DNA of 36,653 nt from an uncultured Prevotellaceae bacterium (GTDB lineage Bacteria > Bacteroidota > Bacteroidia > Bacteroidales > Bacteroidaceae), in contig CADBHI010000018.1 in assembly GCA_902794405.1 (NCBI GenBank), positions 1,514-38,166 on the forward strand, given 5' to 3'. The translations under genes and the position numbers were made by a program. The notes beneath the pieces were generated by a model that did not search any database, had not been told where the DNA came from, and saw only the letters and a program-made list of their open reading frames with translations. Below are positions 7,907-15,997 of the stretch, piece after piece; within the stretch, counting starts at the first letter, position 1; every line of letters begins with the position of its first letter.

Positions 7907-9259
7907 ATGGGAAATCCAAAAGCATTTCTAGAGATACACCGCCAAGAGGCTGGTTATCGTCCGATACAAGATAGAATCCACGACTTTAGCGAGGTCGAAC
8001 AAACGCTCAATACGCGTGAGCGTAAACTCCAGGCCAGCCGTTGCATGGACTGCGGCGTGCCATTCTGCCACTGGGCTTGTCCGTTGGGCAACAAACCGCC
8101 AGAGTGGAATGACGCCTTATATAAGGGTGACTGGGAATTAGCCTATCGGCTGCTGAATGCCACCAACCCCTTCCCTGAGTTTACAGGCCGTATTTGTCCA
8201 GCACTTTGCGAGAAGGCTTGTGTGCTGAACCTGATGGAACATGAGCCTACGACAAATCGTGAGGATGAGGCTGCCATCACTGAGGCCGCCTTCCGTGAGG
8301 GATATATCCAGGCACATACTGATATCGTGCGTAATGGTAAGAAGGTGGCTGTGATTGGTGCTGGCCCTGCTGGACTGGCAGCTGCCAATGACCTGAATCT
8401 GATGGGCTACAGCGTGACGGTTTTTGAGAAGAACGAGGCCGCTGGAGGACTGCTCCGTTATGGTATCCCAAATTTCAAACTTAACAAGGCTGTCATTGAC
8501 CGCCGCCTGAAATTGATGGAGGAAGAAGGCATTGAGTTCAAGTATAATTCTGAGTACACTGATTATTCTGAGTACGCCGATTATGATGCGATTGTTATAG
8601 CCACCGGCACCCCCACCGCCCGTGACTTGAAGGCTCCCGGCCGCGAACTGAAGGGCGTTCACTTTGCTCTCGAACTGCTGGCCCAGCAAAATCGTGTTCT
8701 CGCCGGTATGGAATTCTCCAAGGACGAACGCATCACTGCCAAGGGTAAGGACGTCCTCGTCATCGGTGGTGGCGACACTGGCTCCGACTGTATCGGTACC
8801 GCCCATCGTCAGGGCTGCAAGAGCGTCACCCAGATTGAAATTATGCCGAAACCCGTTGAGGGCCCCGTTGATCCCCAGAACCCCTGGCCCAATTATCCTC
8901 GTACGCTTAAAACTACCTCGAGTCACGAAGAAGGATGTACGAGAAGATGGAATATCAACACCCTTGAATTTCTTGGAAAAGACGGAAAGCTGACAGGCGT
9001 GAAAGTGCAGGAAATCGATTGGGAGCCCAACCCCAACGGTGGTCGTCCCATTATGGTCGAGAAGGGCAAACCCGAAATCATCAAGGCTGAGCTCTGTCTC
9101 CTCGCCATGGGATTCCTGAAACCGGAGCACCCAGAATATCCTAAGAACGTTTTTGTCTGTGGTGACTCTGCCAACGGCGCCTCCCTCGTTGTCCGTGCCA
9201 TGGCCAGTGGTAAACAGACAGCAGCCAAGGTTGACAAATACCTCTGCGAAAACGTCTGA
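7907..9259 (+). CDS. gltD: Glutamate synthase small subunit (NADPH-dependent)
   Basis: The 450-residue flavoprotein feeds electrons from NAD(P)H to GltB. Cysteines for iron-sulfur clusters are at 46, 49, 54 and 58 ([13 protein letters not shown]) and at 97, 101 and 105 (CPALCEKAC). An FAD-binding [10 protein letters not shown] motif lies near residue 151 and a second nucleotide-binding GGGDTGSDC near 290. The C-terminal [17 protein letters not shown] is the usual FAD-contacting end. The link between GFLKPEHPE and that motif looks shorter than in E. coli GltD; this may be normal for the phylum. It is in one operon with gltB. Confidence 0.96.
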   Translation: MGNPKAFLEIHRQEAGYRPIQDRIHDFSEVEQTLNTRERKLQASRCMDCGVPFCHWACPLGNKPPEWNDALYKGDWELAYRLLNATNPFPEFTGRICPALCEKACVLNLMEHEPTTNREDEAAITEAAFREGYIQAHTDIVRNGKKVAVIGAGPAGLAAANDLNLMGYSVTVFEKNEAAGGLLRYGIPNFKLNKAVIDRRLKLMEEEGIEFKYNSEYTDYSEYADYDAIVIATGTPTARDLKAPGRELKGVHFALELLAQQNRVLAGMEFSKDERITAKGKDVLVIGGGDTGSDCIGTAHRQGCKSVTQIEIMPKPVEGPVDPQNPWPNYPRTLKTTSSHEEGCTRRWNINTLEFLGKDGKLTGVKVQEIDWEPNPNGGRPIMVEKGKPEIIKAELCLLAMGFLKPEHPEYPKNVFVCGDSANGASLVVRAMASGKQTAAKVDKYLCENV

Positions 9260-9276
9260 CTTTAGAAATAGAACAG

Positions 9277-9285
9277 TAACTTTGC
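9277..9285 (+). promoter_or_regulatory. Possible internal promoter for dapF and downstream genes
   Basis: TAACTTTGC matches the Bacteroidales -7 box and lies 15-23 bases before the dapF ATG, in the short gap after gltD. TCTG at 9255-9258 is a weak -33 candidate with an 18-bp spacer. The resulting mRNA would be almost leaderless. It could let lysine and nucleotide genes be expressed independently of gltBD. Confidence 0.45.
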
Positions 9286-9299
9286 CCCCGACAAAAAAC

Positions 9300-10145
9300 A
9301 TGACAGACAAGATTCCTTTCACTAAGATGCATGGTTGTGGCAATGACTACATCTACGTAAACACGATGGAACATCCCATCGCCGACCCCGTCTCTGCCGC
9401 TATCGCATGGAGCGACCGCCACAAGGGCATTGGCTCCGACGGCCTTGTGCTTATCGACCGTAGTCCCGTTCCCGAAGCCGACTTTTCAATGCGTATTTTC
9501 AATGCCGATGGTAGCGAGGCCATGATGTGTGGCAATGCCAGTCGATGCATAGGCAAATATCTTTATGAACACGGAATCACAACACAAACACATCTTCGTC
9601 TGCTCACGTTGTCGGGGGTGAAGATGCTGGAACTTCACGTCGAGCAGCCACTTCCCTCCCATCAAGGGGAGGGGTCGGGGGTGGGGTCTGTAACATCCGT
9701 CACCGTCGACATGGGTGTCCCCGTTCTCGACGACCCTGCGCAATTCGTCCCCTCCCGTGGACTTGACAAGGGAACGTTCGTTTCCATGGGCAATCCTCAC
9801 TATGTGATTTTCACTGATGACATCGACCAGGTTGGTGATTTAGGGCGTAGGTTGGAGAAACATCCCGCCTTTCCCCAGCGCTGCAATATCGAGTTTGCCC
9901 AAGTGGTGACTGACGGTTGTATCAGAACAAGAGTCTGGGAGCGTGGTAGTGGCATCACGATGGCTTGTGGCACAGGCGCTTGTGCTACAGCTGTGGCTGC
10001 CGCCCTTACCGGTAATTGCGGACGGAATTCTCAAATCATCATGGATGGCGGTACGCTTGAAATCGAGTGGCGTGAATCAGACAACCACGTCTACATGACT
10101 GGTCCCGCCGAGTTTGTTTTCGACGGAGAAATCGAGACCATTTGA
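9300..10145 (+). CDS. dapF: Diaminopimelate epimerase
   Basis: The 281-residue enzyme converts LL- to meso-diaminopimelate for lysine and peptidoglycan. The frame is open further upstream into gltD, but [19 protein letters not shown] is the canonical start and follows a -7 promoter box. The two active-site cysteines are at C77 (MMCGNASRC) and C223 ([11 protein letters not shown]). Residues about 118-131 ([12 protein letters not shown] and neighbours) have no counterpart in the family as I know it and are encoded by a G/C-rich dispersed repeat inserted in frame. dapL follows after 81 bp, the next partner in the same pathway. Confidence 0.93.
   Translation: MTDKIPFTKMHGCGNDYIYVNTMEHPIADPVSAAIAWSDRHKGIGSDGLVLIDRSPVPEADFSMRIFNADGSEAMMCGNASRCIGKYLYEHGITTQTHLRLLTLSGVKMLELHVEQPLPSHQGEGSGVGSVTSVTVDMGVPVLDDPAQFVPSRGLDKGTFVSMGNPHYVIFTDDIDQVGDLGRRLEKHPAFPQRCNIEFAQVVTDGCIRTRVWERGSGITMACGTGACATAVAAALTGNCGRNSQIIMDGGTLEIEWRESDNHVYMTGPAEFVFDGEIETI
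9651..9694 (+). repeat. G-rich dispersed repeat inserted in frame in dapF
   Basis: The 33 bases at 9662-9694 match 32624-32656 at 29 positions, and 29 bases at 9664-9692 match 30100-30128 at 26 positions. The shared core is AAGGGGAGGGG, two variable bases, GGGGG, then GGGGT. In dapF it adds about 14 residues between strands without breaking the frame. The other two copies are intergenic, so the repeat appears to have moved into the gene. Confidence 0.75.
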
Positions 10146-10226
10146 CAATTAGACAATTGAACGATTTGACAATTGCTGAAAATAGTAAAATAGTAAAAGT
10201 GAAATAGTAAAATTATAAAATACCCC
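10146..10226. repeat. A/T-rich simple repeats between dapF and dapL
   Basis: The spacer consists of GACAATT-type words (three copies) followed by AAAATAGT/AAATAGT-type words (three copies). No terminator or promoter box is evident, so dapL is probably co-transcribed with dapF. Confidence 0.6.
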
Positions 10227-11462
10227 ATGGCATTAGTAAACATTCATTTCCTCAACTTGCAGAACAACTATTTGTTCGCAGATATTGCCAAGAAGGTCAA
10301 TGCCTTTAAGGTCACCCATCCCAAGGCCGACGTCATCAGCCTTGGGATCGGCGATGTCACCCAGCCCCTTGCTCCCGCTGTCATCGAGGCTATGCATAAA
10401 GCCGCCGATGAGATGTCGACTACTCAAGGATTCCGCGGCTACGGTCCTGAGCAGGGCTATGATTTCCTTCGTGAGGCCATTCTAAAGAACGACTTCCTTC
10501 CTCGTGGTATTCACCTTGATGTTGACGAGGTATTCATTAATGACGGTGCGAAGAGTGACACGGGTAACTTTCAGGAGCTGCTCCACTGGGACAATTTCGT
10601 GGGCGTAACTGACCCCATATATCCCGTTTATATTGACTCGAACGTCATGATAGGCCGCTGTGGCACCTACCGTGAAGGCCGTTGGACGAATGTGCGCTAT
10701 ATGCCTATTACTGCTGAGAACGGTTTCATACCAGAGCTTCCGAAGGGGCGCCCTGTTGACGTTATCTACCTTTGTTATCCCAACAACCCTACAGGCACAG
10801 TCATTACAAAGCAGGAATTGCGCAAGTGGGTGAACTATGCGCTGAAGAACGATGCGCTCATCCTTTTTGATGCCGCCTATCAGGCCTATATCCAGGACCC
10901 AGAGATTCCACATAGCATCTACGAGATTCGCGGTGCCCGCAAGTGCGCCGTCGAGTTCCGCAGTTTCTCAAAGACGGCTGGCTTTACGGGTGTGCGTTGC
11001 GGATATACAATTGTTCCAAAGGATGTCAGTGTAGCAACCTTCGAGGGTGAACGTATCTCTTTGAATCAGTTGTGGCTCCGTCGTCAATGTACGAAGTTTA
11101 ATGGCTGCAGCTATATTTCTCAACGTGCCGCAGAAGCCATCTATACGCCAGAAGGCAAAGAGCAGGTGAAGGCTACCATCGATTATTACATGCAGAATGC
11201 CAGCCGAATGCTCACCGTCTTAAGGGGTCTCGGCTATGAGTGTTATGGTGGCGAGAATGCCCCATATATATGGATGCGTACCCCCGACGGAATGAGTTCT
11301 TGGCAATTCTTCGAGGCCCTACTCTATGGTGCCAATGTGGTTTGTACTCCTGGCGTCGGTTTCGGTCCCAGTGGTGAGGGCTATGTCCGCTTCACGGCTT
11401 TTGGCAGTCATGAGCGTACCACCGAGGCCCTTAACCGTATATCACAGTGGAGCAAAGGATGA
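10227..11462 (+). CDS. dapL: LL-diaminopimelate aminotransferase
   Basis: The 411-residue PLP enzyme makes LL-diaminopimelate directly from tetrahydrodipicolinate, bypassing the succinylase and acetylase steps. The start MALVNIHFLNLQNNYLFADI, the substrate loop GYGPEQGYDFLREAI and the PLP lysine K249 in SFSKTAGFTGVRCGY are characteristic of DapL. Length is typical. Its product is the substrate of DapF encoded just upstream, so the two form a two-gene lysine/DAP module within the nitrogen cluster. Its stop codon lies four bases before the pyrG start, pointing to translational coupling. Confidence 0.95.
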   Translation: MALVNIHFLNLQNNYLFADIAKKVNAFKVTHPKADVISLGIGDVTQPLAPAVIEAMHKAADEMSTTQGFRGYGPEQGYDFLREAILKNDFLPRGIHLDVDEVFINDGAKSDTGNFQELLHWDNFVGVTDPIYPVYIDSNVMIGRCGTYREGRWTNVRYMPITAENGFIPELPKGRPVDVIYLCYPNNPTGTVITKQELRKWVNYALKNDALILFDAAYQAYIQDPEIPHSIYEIRGARKCAVEFRSFSKTAGFTGVRCGYTIVPKDVSVATFEGERISLNQLWLRRQCTKFNGCSYISQRAAEAIYTPEGKEQVKATIDYYMQNASRMLTVLRGLGYECYGGENAPYIWMRTPDGMSSWQFFEALLYGANVVCTPGVGFGPSGEGYVRFTAFGSHERTTEALNRISQWSKG

Positions 11463-11466
11463 CATC

Positions 11467-13140
11467 ATGCAAATCGATATGAGAACTAACTATATCTTCG
11501 TCACAGGCGGCGTGGTCTCTTCACTTGGCAAGGGCATCATTTCAGCCAGCATCGGTAAGCTGCTGCAGGCACGCGGCTACAAGGTCACGATTCAGAAGTT
11601 CGACCCCTACATCAACATCGATCCCGGGACGCTGAACCCCTACGAGCACGGCGAATGCTATGTCACCGAGGATGGTTTTGAGACCGACCTCGACCTGGGC
11701 CACTACGAGCGCTTTACGGGGATTCATACCACACGGAACAACAGTATCACGACGGGCCGCATATATAAAACGGTAATCGACCGCGAGCGTCACGGCGACT
11801 ATCTGGGTAAGACGATTCAGGTGGTGCCGCACATCACGGACGAGATTAAAAGGAGAATGTTACGGGAAGCCCCCCTGTCGTCCCCCGAGGGGGACACTAT
11901 AGTTCCTGCGCTCAAAACTAATGAAGCCCCCTCGGGGGCAGTAGGGGGGGCTTTCGACTTCATCATCACCGAGGTAGGCGGCACCATCGGCGACATCGAG
12001 AGTGCGCCGTTCATGGAGGCCATCCGACAGCTGCGGTGGGAACTGGGGCGCAATGCCGTCTGCGTACACCTGACCTACGTGCCCTACCTGAAGGCTGCCG
12101 ACGAGCTAAAGACCAAACCGACGCAGCATAGCGTAAAGGAGCTGCAGGGAATGGGAATACAGCCCGACATCTTGGTGCTGCGTACGGAGCGTCATCTCGA
12201 CGACGGCATGAGAATGAAGGTGGCCTCGTTCTGCAATGTCGATCTGGAATGTGTGGTGCAGAGTGAGGATATGCCCTCCATCTACGAGGTGCCGGTGAGC
12301 ATGCAGAAGCAGGGACTGGACGCCGCTATTTTGCGGAAGATTGGTATTCCTGTGGGCGAGACACCGGCGATGAAGCCCTGGCATGACTTCATACAGAAAC
12401 AGAGGAGCGCTTCACGCGAGGTGAATATCGGTCTGGTGGGCAAATACGACCTGCAGGATGCCTACAAGTCGATACGTGAGAGCCTGAACTTGGCGGGCAT
12501 CTACAACGACGTGAAGGTGAAGATTCATTTCGTGAATAGCGAGGAGTTGACGACGGAAAACGTCGCCACGCGACTGGGAGGCATGGCGGGCATAGTCATC
12601 TGTCCGGGCTTTGGCCAGCGCGGTATCGAGGGTAAGATCATTGCCGCAGAATATACGCGTACCAACGATATCCCCACCTTCGGCATCTGCTTAGGCATGC
12701 AGATGATGGTCATCGAGTTTGCAAGGAACGTACTGGGATACCAGGACGCGAATAGCAGCGAGATGGACGAGAAGACGCCGCATAACGTCATTGACATGAT
12801 GGAGGAGCAGAAGAGCATTACGCAGATGGGCGGCACGATGCGACTGGGGGCTTACGAGTGCGAACTTGTAAGGGACAGCCGTGTTTACGAGGCTTACGGC
12901 AAGAAGGCTTTGATTAGCGAGCGACACCGACATCGCTATGAGTTCAACAACGCTTATAAGGAGGAGTACGAGAAGAATGGAATGAAATGTGTTGGTATCA
13001 ACCCTGCCGCCAATTTGGTAGAGATAGTTGAGATTCCAGAGAAGAAATGGTATATCGGGACCCAGTTCCATCCTGAATATTCATCGACTGTACTTCATCC
13101 GCATCCACTGTTTATGAGTTTCATAAAAGCCTGTAAATAG
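11467..13140 (+). CDS. pyrG: CTP synthase with an in-frame insertion
   Basis: The 557-residue enzyme aminates UTP to CTP using glutamine. The synthetase domain begins MRTNYIFVTGGVVSSLGKGI. The C-terminal class I amidotransferase domain has nucleophile Cys in FGICLGMQ and the His-Glu pair in QFHPEYSS. The ATG at 11467 has AAAGGA seven bases upstream; a second ATG at 11479 is possible. Residues about 134-162 (from EAPLSS to GAVGGA) interrupt the family sequence between KRRML and FDFIITEVGGT, next to the Mg-binding Glu region, and are encoded by a palindromic repeat. Flanking family motifs are intact, so the enzyme is probably functional. It is coupled to dapL and purF. Confidence 0.95.
   Translation: MQIDMRTNYIFVTGGVVSSLGKGIISASIGKLLQARGYKVTIQKFDPYINIDPGTLNPYEHGECYVTEDGFETDLDLGHYERFTGIHTTRNNSITTGRIYKTVIDRERHGDYLGKTIQVVPHITDEIKRRMLREAPLSSPEGDTIVPALKTNEAPSGAVGGAFDFIITEVGGTIGDIESAPFMEAIRQLRWELGRNAVCVHLTYVPYLKAADELKTKPTQHSVKELQGMGIQPDILVLRTERHLDDGMRMKVASFCNVDLECVVQSEDMPSIYEVPVSMQKQGLDAAILRKIGIPVGETPAMKPWHDFIQKQRSASREVNIGLVGKYDLQDAYKSIRESLNLAGIYNDVKVKIHFVNSEELTTENVATRLGGMAGIVICPGFGQRGIEGKIIAAEYTRTNDIPTFGICLGMQMMVIEFARNVLGYQDANSSEMDEKTPHNVIDMMEEQKSITQMGGTMRLGAYECELVRDSRVYEAYGKKALISERHRHRYEFNNAYKEEYEKNGMKCVGINPAANLVEIVEIPEKKWYIGTQFHPEYSSTVLHPHPLFMSFIKACK
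11866..11954. repeat. Palindromic element inserted in frame in pyrG
   Basis: Two 28-bp arms (11866-11893 and about 11927-11954) are near-inverted repeats, starting GAAGCCCCCC and ending GGGGGGGCTTTC, around a core of about 33 bp. Each arm contains its own small palindrome (CCCCCGAGGGGG or CCCCCTCGGGGG). The element is read through as about 29 residues without a stop. Its ends resemble those of the intergenic palindrome at 32886-32953, which begins GAAGCCTCCCCC. Confidence 0.8.
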
Positions 13141-13142
13141 TT

Positions 13143-14885
13143 ATGGAACAACTGAAGCATGAGTGTGGTGTGGCGATGATTCGCCTGTTGAAGCCGCTGG
13201 ACTACTACGCGAAGAAATACGGTACGTGGGCCTACGGTTTCAACAAGCTCTATCTGATGATGGAGAAGCAGCACAATCGTGGACAGGAGGGTGCCGGACT
13301 TGCCACCGTATGCATGAACAAGGAGCCGGGCACGGAATACATGTTCCGTGAGAAGGCCGAGGGCAAGGATGCCATCACGGAGATTTTTTCGCGAGTGACT
13401 CCGGAGATGGCGGGCGAGCTCTACATGGGCCACCTGCGCTATTCGACCACGGGCAAGAGCGGCCTGACGTTCGTCCATCCCTTCTTGCGCCGCAACAACT
13501 GGCGGGCCAAGAACCTCTGTCTTTGCGGTAACTTCAACATGACCAATATCGACGAGGTGTTCCGCTTCCTGACGGCTCAGGGACAGTCACCGCGTATCTA
13601 TGGCGACTCGTACATCACGCTCGAACTGATGGGCCATCGGCTGGACCGCGAGGTGGAACGGCTCTTCTCCGAGGCTAAGGCTCAGGGGCTGGAAGGTACC
13701 GATATTACCAAATATATTGACAACCACGTGGAGATGGCCAACGTACTGCGCTCCACAATGAAGCACTACGACGGCGGCTACGTCATGTGCGGTCTGACGG
13801 GCTCGGGCGAGATGTTCAGCGTCCGCGACCCATGGGGCATCCGTCCTGCCTTCTATTATCGTGACGACGAGATTGTGGCTCTGGCCAGCGAACGTCCTGT
13901 GCTGCAGACCACCTTCGACCTGCAAGCCGAAGACATCTGCGAGTTACAGCCCGGTCAGGCCCTCATCGTCCGCAAAAGCGGTGAGAGCCATCTGGAACAG
14001 ATCATGCCCGCCCAACAGCTATCGGCCTGTTCCTTCGAGCGCATCTACTTCAGCCGTGGCTCCGACTGTAGCATCTATCAGGAGCGCAAGCGCCTGGGCG
14101 TACAGCTTACTCCCGCCATTCTGAAAGCCATTGACGGCGACGTCGAAAACACCGTCTTCTCCTATATTCCCAACACCGCCGAGGTGGCCTACTACGGCAT
14201 GACCGACGGTTTCCGGCAGCAGGGTTATAGTGTCCGTACCGAGAAGGTGGTGTGGAAGGATATCAAGATGCGCACCTTCATTGCCGACAACTCCGAGCGC
14301 AATGACCTTGCCGCCCACGTCTACGACATCAGCTACGGCTCGCTGCGCCCCTATCAGGACAACCTTGTCATTATCGACGACTCTATTGTCCGCGGAACGA
14401 CGCTCCGCGAGAGCATTTTTAAGATATTGGATCGTCTGCATCCCAAGAAGATTGTGATGGTGAGCTCGTCACCGCAGATTCGCTATCCTGACTATTATGG
14501 CATCGACATGCCTCGCCTGGAGGAATTCTGCGCCTTCCGCGCCACCATGGCACTTATTGAGGAGCGCGGCATGTGGCAGTTGGTGCACGACGTGTATCTG
14601 GCGTGTAAAGCCCACCCAAGCGGGGAGATTCTCAACCACGTCCGTGCCATCTACGAACCGTTCACCGTTGAGGAAATCAACGATAAGATTGTCGAGATGC
14701 TGCGCCCTGCCAATATGAAGGCCCCCATCGAGCTGGTCTTCCAGAGCATCGAGGGCCTCCATGAAGCCTGTCCCAACCATCCTGGCGACTGGTACTTCAC
14801 AGGCCACTATCCAACCCCCGGCGGCACCAGGCTCTGCAATGCCGCCTTCGTGAACTACATTGAAAGCAAACTGAAGAAACAATAA
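13143..14885 (+). CDS. purF: PurF-type amidophosphoribosyltransferase, long Bacteroidetes form
   Basis: The 580-residue protein has an N-terminal class II glutamine amidotransferase domain and a C-terminal phosphoribosyltransferase domain. The catalytic Cys is residue 8 (MEQLKHECGVAM), so a short propeptide would have to be removed. The PRPP-binding loop VIIDDSIVRGTT spans 409-420. Canonical PurF makes phosphoribosylamine from PRPP and glutamine. This form is longer than the usual 470-500 residues and has a distinctive C-terminus (GDWYFTGHYPTPGG). A shorter, classical PurF may exist elsewhere in the genome, in which case this could be a specialised paralogue. It starts two bases after pyrG and ends five before carA. 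Confidence 0.85.
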   Translation: MEQLKHECGVAMIRLLKPLDYYAKKYGTWAYGFNKLYLMMEKQHNRGQEGAGLATVCMNKEPGTEYMFREKAEGKDAITEIFSRVTPEMAGELYMGHLRYSTTGKSGLTFVHPFLRRNNWRAKNLCLCGNFNMTNIDEVFRFLTAQGQSPRIYGDSYITLELMGHRLDREVERLFSEAKAQGLEGTDITKYIDNHVEMANVLRSTMKHYDGGYVMCGLTGSGEMFSVRDPWGIRPAFYYRDDEIVALASERPVLQTTFDLQAEDICELQPGQALIVRKSGESHLEQIMPAQQLSACSFERIYFSRGSDCSIYQERKRLGVQLTPAILKAIDGDVENTVFSYIPNTAEVAYYGMTDGFRQQGYSVRTEKVVWKDIKMRTFIADNSERNDLAAHVYDISYGSLRPYQDNLVIIDDSIVRGTTLRESIFKILDRLHPKKIVMVSSSPQIRYPDYYGIDMPRLEEFCAFRATMALIEERGMWQLVHDVYLACKAHPSGEILNHVRAIYEPFTVEEINDKIVEMLRPANMKAPIELVFQSIEGLHEACPNHPGDWYFTGHYPTPGGTRLCNAAFVNYIESKLKKQ

Positions 14886-14890
14886 AAAAG

Positions 14891-15979
14891 ATGATGAGAG
14901 AAGCAAGATTGATACTCGAAGACGGAACTGAGTTTCGTGGCTGGTCGTTTGGCTATGAGCAGAACGCGGTCGGCGAGGTGGTGTTTAATACTGCCATGAC
15001 GGGTTATCCTGAATCACTTACCGACCCCAGTTATGCGGGGCAGATACTTACCTTTACATATCCATTAATTGGTAACTATGGCGTACCTGAGACAGGTGGA
15101 GATGCCTTACCTTTCTTTATGGAAAGTGACCGCATCCATCCCAAGGCTATCGTTGTGGCTGACTATAGTGAGAAGTATTCACATTGGAACGCAAAGACGA
15201 GCCTTTCCGAATGGTTGAAACGTGAGGAAGTGCCTGGCGTGACAGGTATCGACACGCGACGCTTGACACAGGTTCTGCGAGAGCACGGCGTCATGATGGG
15301 AAGGATTGAGATTGACGGTTCCGTATGTCGCTGTGCCACAGCGACGAACACAACTGAAGAATACGGCAGTGTGAATTGGGTGGAAAAAGTGAGTTGCAAG
15401 GATGTCATCCGCTACAACGAGGGCGCTGGCAAGAAAGTCGTACTGGTCGACTGCGGCGTGAAGGCAAATATCATCCGCTGCCTCATCCGCCGTGGTGTGG
15501 AGGTCATCCGTGTACCTTGGAACTACGATTATACGGGAATAGACTTTGATGGACTCTTTTTAGCGAACGGTCCTGGCGATCCTGATACGTGTGTCGACGC
15601 CGTCGATATTCTCCGCAAGCAGATGTCCATGAGCCGTAAGCCCATTTGCGGCATCTGTATGGGTAACCAACTGCTGGCTAAGGCTGGCGGTGCAACGGTC
15701 TACAAACTGAAGTATGGGCATCGCTCCCACAACCAGCCAGTAAGAGAAGTGGGTACGAACCGCTGCTACGTCACGAGCCAGAACCATGGCTATGCGGTCG
15801 ATACTGCCACCTTGGGCAGCGACTGGCGCGAGTTGTTTGTCAATATGAACGATGGTTCGAACGAAGGCATCCGTCACATGGTGAATCCTTGGTTCTCAAG
15901 CCAGTTTCATCCTGAGGCCTGCAGTGGCCCCACTGATACGGAGTTTATGTTCGACCGCTTCATCTCGGCACTTGTATAA
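14891..15979 (+). CDS. carA: Carbamoyl-phosphate synthase small subunit
   Basis: The 362-residue glutaminase subunit releases ammonia from glutamine for carbamoyl phosphate synthesis (pyrimidines, arginine). The N-terminal CPSase domain has FNTAMTGYPESLTDPSYAGQ. The class I amidotransferase domain has nucleophile Cys256 in GICMGNQ (GNQ where many families have GHQ) and His340/Glu342 in QFHPEA. Two ATG codons stand side by side at the start; either could be used. It is placed directly before carB as usual, 18 bp apart, in the same operon. Confidence 0.95.
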   Translation: MMREARLILEDGTEFRGWSFGYEQNAVGEVVFNTAMTGYPESLTDPSYAGQILTFTYPLIGNYGVPETGGDALPFFMESDRIHPKAIVVADYSEKYSHWNAKTSLSEWLKREEVPGVTGIDTRRLTQVLREHGVMMGRIEIDGSVCRCATATNTTEEYGSVNWVEKVSCKDVIRYNEGAGKKVVLVDCGVKANIIRCLIRRGVEVIRVPWNYDYTGIDFDGLFLANGPGDPDTCVDAVDILRKQMSMSRKPICGICMGNQLLAKAGGATVYKLKYGHRSHNQPVREVGTNRCYVTSQNHGYAVDTATLGSDWRELFVNMNDGSNEGIRHMVNPWFSSQFHPEACSGPTDTEFMFDRFISALV

Positions 15980-15997
15980 CAGAAATAAAAAAACAAT

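Noticed and set aside
9153-9299. Fusion of dapF to an upstream extension inside gltD
   Set aside because: The extension overlaps gltD in another frame and DapF begins normally at 9300 after a -7 box.
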